A model generated the notes under the pieces. The model saw only the letters and a list, made by a program, of their open reading frames with translations. It was not told the DNA's origin and did no database searches. A program made the translations under genes and the position numbers. Positions 59,623 to 64,000 of a DNA stretch of 64,000 nt are shown piece after piece. This DNA is from Coptis chinensis (Eukaryota; Streptophyta; Magnoliopsida; Ranunculales; Ranunculaceae). The DNA is taken from positions 25,612,501-25,676,500 of the forward strand of contig CM027385.1 of assembly GCA_015680905.1 (NCBI GenBank), written 5' to 3'. The stretch's first letter is position 1. Each line of letters begins with the position of its first letter.

Positions 59623-60230
59623 AGTGCTCCGAGTAATCAGAGTTCTAGCAGGAGCACTAGGACTAGCAGTGCAAGTAGTAACACCAGTGCAAGAGTCTCC
59701 AGTTGCCTTTCTGGATTCACTTCTTCTCGGAGAGGTAAAGGGGGTTTTTGTTTTTTGTTTTGGAGAACGAGTTTTTGAAATTTTGTTAAATGGATTGTTT
59801 TTTTTTGCAGGTTTTTTGAGCTTTTTGTTAAGGGGAGCTGGAGTTTCAGCTGTGATTCTTATTGCTGCCATTGCTTATTATAGTTCATTTACAAGAAAAG
59901 GTACTACTAAATCTTGTCTCATTGTCAATTCAAAACTAATCTTCCTAGAACATTTTATATCATTTAGTAAAATAAAAGACTAAAAGTAGAAGGGAAGGTG
60001 CAACGTGTGTTTATATATTTGATACCTAAGGCATTGGGATTTGCTTGATTTTTGTTGGGGGTTTTCAGGTTTCAAGTTGAAGTTAAATGGCCCATTGAAT
60101 GTCTTTCAACTATTTTTGAAACGAGCTGATTCAGTTGACAGTCAAAGTGGAAGCATTGAGTCGAGCACCTCTATTGAGTCGACTCCAGATTACGCTTCTG
60201 AAGAAAAAGTTGAAATTAGTGCTTCAGGTA
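59623..60230 (+). pseudogene. Exons of an unidentified Ser-rich membrane protein
   Basis: Three exon-like blocks in order. 59623-59734 encodes a Ser/Arg/Thr-rich stretch (SSSRSTRTSSASSNTSARVS, then FTSSRR) ending at AGAG/GTAAAG. 59811-59899 follows TTTTTTTGCAG and encodes FLSFLLRGAGVSAVILIAAI then AYYSSFTRK, one transmembrane helix, ending at a GTACTA donor. About 60070-60227 follows TTTTCAG and encodes FKLKLNGPLNVFQLFLKRAD then SIESSTSIESTPDYASEEKV, ending at GTATAC. Splice signals and open frames are good, so this is a captured gene segment. The family is unknown to me. It is fused directly behind the RING ligase fragment. Confidence 0.7.
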
Positions 60231-60289
60231 TACAAACTTTTCAGCACCTCACTTTGAAGAGCTTAAACCGATGTGGCCTTATTTAGCTT

Positions 60290-61690
60290 CCTCTTATGGC
60301 TCTCAACCAAGGTTTGTTCAAGGTTAGAAGAGATAGGACAGCAAAGAATAGATTAGATCGAGCTATCTCTTTGTCCCGTCGCTATGGTAGCTAGTCGAAT
60401 GTAGGATAGAATCTCTTTCTTGCTTTGTAGATGTATCTTGACTTCCTTTACTTTACTTGTTAGTGGTATAAGGACTCCCAGCTTTCTTCTTTGTAGTTGG
60501 ATGTAGCTATGGTAGGTAGGTTCGGGATCAATTACTGACTTCCTTCTCTTGAGATTAAGATAAGTGGGTTCAAGCTTGATTTCCGGTTTGATAAAGGGAT
60601 AAATAACCGCTCAACCCCGTAAGGTGGCAAATTCCCAATCTGGATTTCATTACATTCAAAGCATTCTAACTTCGACCCGGTCTCGCCGAGACTTTCTCCA
60701 ATTGAAACCCTTAACTTACCAAACATCAAACAGAACATCACGCCATAGTTGCCGCTTGACGGCGGAGTTAGCCTAGTTGCTCCTACTTGAGCTTGCTTGA
60801 CTACACGGAATTCAAGCCCCGGCGATCCGACCCACCCTTCAAACTTCGTGAACAGATGACAAGCGCACTACGGTGCCGCCTCTATAAAGGCTGCTCCAAC
60901 TCGACACTTATTCGAGTCTACTTTCTCGATGGTACATTCCGATTATCCTTCCTTCGCGAAGAAATCCCCTTTCGTGTTCCTTCCGTACCATTCTTTCCCT
61001 ACACTACTGGGTTTACAGTGCAGCTTAGCTTCCTTAATTCCCGAGTTCGGGTAGGGCTGGCCAAGTGAAATAGATCGAATCGCAGAAAGAAAGTAGTACG
61101 AATGTTGAAAGAAAGTGGTCAAACCACATTCCCTGCGGATCGCAGAAAACTGGCCTCAAAAGGCTGAAATCTATAACCCCGACCTTCTTATCCGCCGCTG
61201 TGAAATCTCGCTATTCCTCGACCAAAAATATAAAAACGTAAGTGTGCTCCTTCCATTTATCGATAGGGGGCCAGAACATGCTTCTTGTGTGGTTCCAAAC
61301 TAGCCTTTTGTAGTCCCCTTGCTTGTTGAGTGTAGTTACGTCCATCTTATATAGGTGCAATTTGATGAAACAAGGTTTTCACTCAACAAGAAAACGGATG
61401 CGCTAACACTATACGGCTTTCGCGGTAGCTCAGTAGTTGCTTTTATGGTCGATTCCGTCCTTTCCTTTGCTCCTTTCTTCTATTGATTGATAGCGAGGAA
61501 TCCCACCAAGCCCCAAGCAAGGCAAGCGAAGATTGATATAGTTCCTGTGCTCTTTCTTGCTACTTGCCTGTAGGGTCCGGCCGAGAGTGAGCTTCCCGAT
61601 AGTCTCTTCCTTCCTAGAAATAGAACTATAACTATAAAACCCATCCCGTCTCCTTACTAGAGATATCTGAGATAGCTCCGTCAACTAATA
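60290..61690. other. Probable mitochondrial DNA insert (NUMT)
   Basis: About 1.4 kb with clearly higher G+C than the flanking AT-rich DNA and a texture typical of plant mitochondrial intergenic DNA: CTTTCTTGC, CTTCCTTCC, AGCAAGGCAAGCG, GGTCCGGCCGAGAGTGAGC, AAGAAAGTGG runs and no codon structure. It starts soon after the last captured exon and ends near the A-tract at 61722. No mitochondrial gene or tRNA is identified in it, so the call rests on composition and word style. Plastid or other DNA is less likely. Confidence 0.6.
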
Positions 61691-61699
61691 ACTTATATA

Positions 61700-62780
61700 T
61701 ATGTCAGCAATACTTTTCTCCCAAAAAAAAAAAAAATTTTTTTACAATAATAAGTTAATAACACGTTTTCTTTTTCTTTCCAAAACCTTTGCATTATTGT
61801 CTCTCTCTCAAGTCTCACCAGCTTTAAAGGCTACACATTCCCGCTCTCTTTGAGCAAAGCAAGCATCATAGGTATGCTACTTTACTAGTCTTTCCACATG
61901 CATGTTTCTTTCTTTATAGTTTTAGTTTAGTGAGTTTTTAGTATGTTTTTTTTCAGTGAACTTAGTGCATAATATCGCTTGTAGTATGTTTTCATTCAAG
62001 AAAATTTCATTTCTATCTTAAAATCAGTTCGGGGGTGCTAGATTTTAGCTCTTTATTAGCAAGAATGGATCAAAATGAGTTCTTTTTTTTTGGCTTCTCC
62101 AATTCTGATCGGTGAGAAGTGACTAGTCCCTGTAAGTTGGAACATCTTTGATATGCAATTTGAAAACTTTAGAGAGTGGTGGAGGTGGGGCGGTGGCCTC
62201 GCAAGTCTCTCTAATTCTCAGAAGTTACTGAAAGAACTCCAGTTTTCCAAAGGATTGGTTAGTGCCGACTACGGATGACATGGTGACAGTGATTAACTAA
62301 TTAGCCCCTGCTTCAAAATTTTGGACTGGGGGAAATGAAAGACAAAGTGTACTTTGATGGTTTTGTTGCGTTGGCCAAAAGACATAAAATGAACTCTTGT
62401 TTGATAATTGGTGTTAAGCAAAGCAACTTTTGGTTTTGTCCAACATTTGGTATTTGAGGGGATTAGGGTGTTGTCATGTCTTTGTATAGGTGTTACAACG
62501 TTAGCTGTTAGCCCAAATTGATTGCTTGAAGGCCAAGTTTGAATGAGTCTTTGTAGCCTGGTAGTCACAATAAAGTTCTCATGGCATCTCCGTTATCTTC
62601 AGTGGTGATTTGATAGTAGTCAAAACAATGTTCCCGACAAACTTTTGCTTTATTCTAGTTATCCATTAGATTAATCATGAATATTGTCTCCACCATCACT
62701 TTTCCTGCATGACTCTGATTTTATTTAGAAGACAATTTAGAGTTTATTAGTTTCATGTGTATCTATATTTATTGACATAT
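61700..62780. other. CACTA-3 interior, no gene recognised
   Basis: Begins with an A14/T8 stretch (61722-61743). It holds pyrimidine-rich sequence near 61760-61850 and unrecognised AT-rich DNA. The minus-strand ORF 62293-62568 has no features. Confidence 0.4.
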
Positions 62781-62808
62781 TTGAATGAATTGCATTTATT
62801 TGCACACA

Positions 62809-62961
62809 GAAAATCGCGTTGTTAGCGATGGAACTTCTCTTCTCCCCCGTTATGCTAAATCTTATCCTGCTCGATGCTCAAACCGAATTTTACTTGAGAA
62901 AAGCCTACATACAAGTCAATCTAAGTTCTGTCTCACAAGTAGTGCTCAAGTTATGTTTGAA
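62809..62961 (+). pseudogene. Unidentified exon-like fragment near the CACTA-3 right end
   Basis: A clean open exon: after ACACAG it reads ENRVVSDGTSLLPRYAKSYP, RCSNRILLEKSLHTSQSKFC and LTSSAQVMFEG, then a GTAAAA donor. It could be a captured exon or a remnant of the element's own gene. Not recognised. Confidence 0.45.
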
Positions 62962-63479
62962 GGTAAAAAGTGGTATGTTCTAAATATACAATGAGTCGTT
63001 GATATAGGAATCTATTTGCTTTTGTGTCCTTCTCTCTTGATTTGTTTATAAAGTGGCTTGAGAACTAGGGTGTTTTTGATTGTATGAATTTAATTAGTAT
63101 GATTGTTTTTCTAAGTTCATTATTTGTTTTGTGATTTTTTTGGAATTAGATGGGCTTTATGGAGCGGCACTAGGATTTATATTGAGTGAAGTCATTGTCA
63201 CTAATGCTTGTTATTGCATTTTGAAGATTTGGAATTGCTTGGAAAATCGTATAGAAATTTGTAACTCTTAGTAAATCTGAATTTGTAACCCTCAAAACTC
63301 TTTTGAAGTTATATATATGATTCAATGAATATTATATGTTTTTTTCAGCGCTTGCTTGTGTTTATTTTACTTGTCAAATGGTATGAAAAAGCATTGGTAT
63401 TTTTTTCTTGTTTCTATATGAAACCGTGAGGTGCGGTTTAGGGCAAGAAAAAAAATAAAAATAATTTTTTTTACAATAT

Positions 63480-63885
63480 CAACACATTAGTAACGGTTTT
63501 AAACCGCTGCAAAGCAAAAATAAATATTAAAGCATCATCGAATCGTTACAAATCAAACTATGCAACGCTTTTAACCGTTAGTAATAGTCACTCTCTGCAA
63601 CGGTTAATAACCGTTGGAAAATTTCTTTTGCAACGCTTTTTAACCGTTAGTAATAGTCACTCTGCAACGGTTAATAACCGTTGGAAAATTTCTTTTGCAA
63701 CGCTTTTTTACCGTTAGTAATTGGCACTCTGCAACGGTTAATAACCGTTGCAAAATTTCATTTGCAACGCTTTTTAACCGTTGCAAATATTTCCAACACT
63801 TTACCGAAGCCCTATTTGCAACGCTTAAAAAGCGTTGCGAAAATTATTCGCAACGGTTTTTTGCCGTTGCAAATAGCCTGTTTTG
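63480..63885. repeat. Right subterminal array of CACTA-3
   Basis: At least three tandem units of about 67 bp (starts near 63594, 63662, 63728), each with GCAACGGTTAATAACCGTTG then TTTTGCAACGCTTTTTAACC, followed by further AACGG/CCGTT motifs to the end. Each unit contains inverted AACGGTTAATAACCGTT, so hairpins are expected. The left end (54375-54535) has fewer copies. Confidence 0.92.
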
Positions 63886-64000
63886 GTGTAGTGTTACCTT
63901 ACAATCTCAATGATACACAAAGAAGCTGGAGTCGATCAACACATCTGCCACTTATTATCACACTAACATATTCCCAATTGAGCTCAAGGTCTTTATTAGG

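Larger units (their letters stand above)
54358..63893. mobile_element. CACTA-3 DNA transposon (non-autonomous)
   Basis: 9536 bp, ends CACTACACCATAATAG and (reverse complement) CACTACACCAAAACAG; perfect 10-bp terminal repeat CACTACACCA. Flanked by TTA (54355-54357 and 63894-63896). Subterminal AACGG/CCGTT words at both ends. The right end is nearly the same as the left end of CACTA-1, so the two belong to one family or share a transposase. No transposase is seen. Carries polyprenol reductase, RING E3 ligase and unknown exons plus a probable mitochondrial DNA block. Confidence 0.95.

Noticed and set aside
59378..59983. A 201-codon ORF that looks like an intact gene
   Set aside because: It runs through two foreign gene fragments, uses the wrong frame for the zinc ribbon, and reads through introns with intact splice sites.
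61425..61450. tRNA gene in the mitochondrial-like block (GGTAGCTCAGTAGTTG resembles a D-arm)
   Set aside because: No anticodon arm, T-arm or acceptor pairing follows at the right spacing.

Overview
This is a gene-poor, repeat-packed stretch of a plant nuclear genome, almost certainly a eudicot. The captured gene pieces (SnRK1 kinase, DRP1 dynamin, cytosolic Hsp90, U5 snRNP GTPase, polyprenol reductase) are plant or eukaryotic genes with GT..AG introns, the retroelements are of plant types, and one insert looks like plant mitochondrial DNA. I see no intact host gene. Nearly everything is transposons inserted into transposons, with fragments of host genes carried inside the DNA transposons. The species cannot be named from the sequence.

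Layout. 1-2410: a long LTR on the minus strand, cut by the window edge, inserted in a decayed reverse-transcriptase-like gene (2411-4258, minus). That gene is also broken by a 5'-truncated LINE (3319-4157) with a 14-bp target duplication. 4259-20800: a head-to-tail series of decayed Athila-like Ty3/gypsy elements (TGATAAG-type LTRs, tRNA-Asp-like primer sites, gag with stops, one recognisable protease). 20801-50976: a Copia-type solo LTR on the minus strand, split by a complete non-autonomous large-LTR element (LARD, 21583-50893) with a perfect 5-bp target duplication TAATC. The 3' LTR of the LARD is split by two CACTA DNA transposons: CACTA-1 (29160-37537, duplication GAA) and CACTA-2 (38344-50640, duplication AAT). 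50983-53882: two Athila-like LTRs in opposite orientation, forming a 2.9-kb imperfect palindrome. 53883-64000: the 3' noncoding part of a minus-strand Athila-like element, split by CACTA-3 (54358-63893, duplication TTA).

The most interesting content is inside the three CACTA elements. Each lacks a recognisable transposase and instead carries exon fragments of several unrelated host genes. CACTA-1 has SnRK1 alpha kinase, a heparan-alpha-glucosaminide N-acetyltransferase homologue and the U5 snRNP GTPase, all on the minus strand. CACTA-2 has an F-box/LRR-type protein, a DRP1 dynamin with four exons in order, and a MurJ-like flippase, all on the plus strand. CACTA-3 has polyprenol reductase, a RING-H2 E3 ligase fused to exons of an unknown membrane protein, and a probable mitochondrial DNA block. 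Inside the captured dynamin of CACTA-2 lies a processed Hsp90 retrocopy bounded by a 17-bp target duplication, which makes the nesting about six levels deep.

None of these fragments is expected to make a normal protein. What they do together is evolutionary: the CACTA elements collect and fuse host exons, and the palindromic LTRs and antisense fragments are possible small-RNA sources. Identities come from reading translated exons against remembered family sequences; no database search was run.
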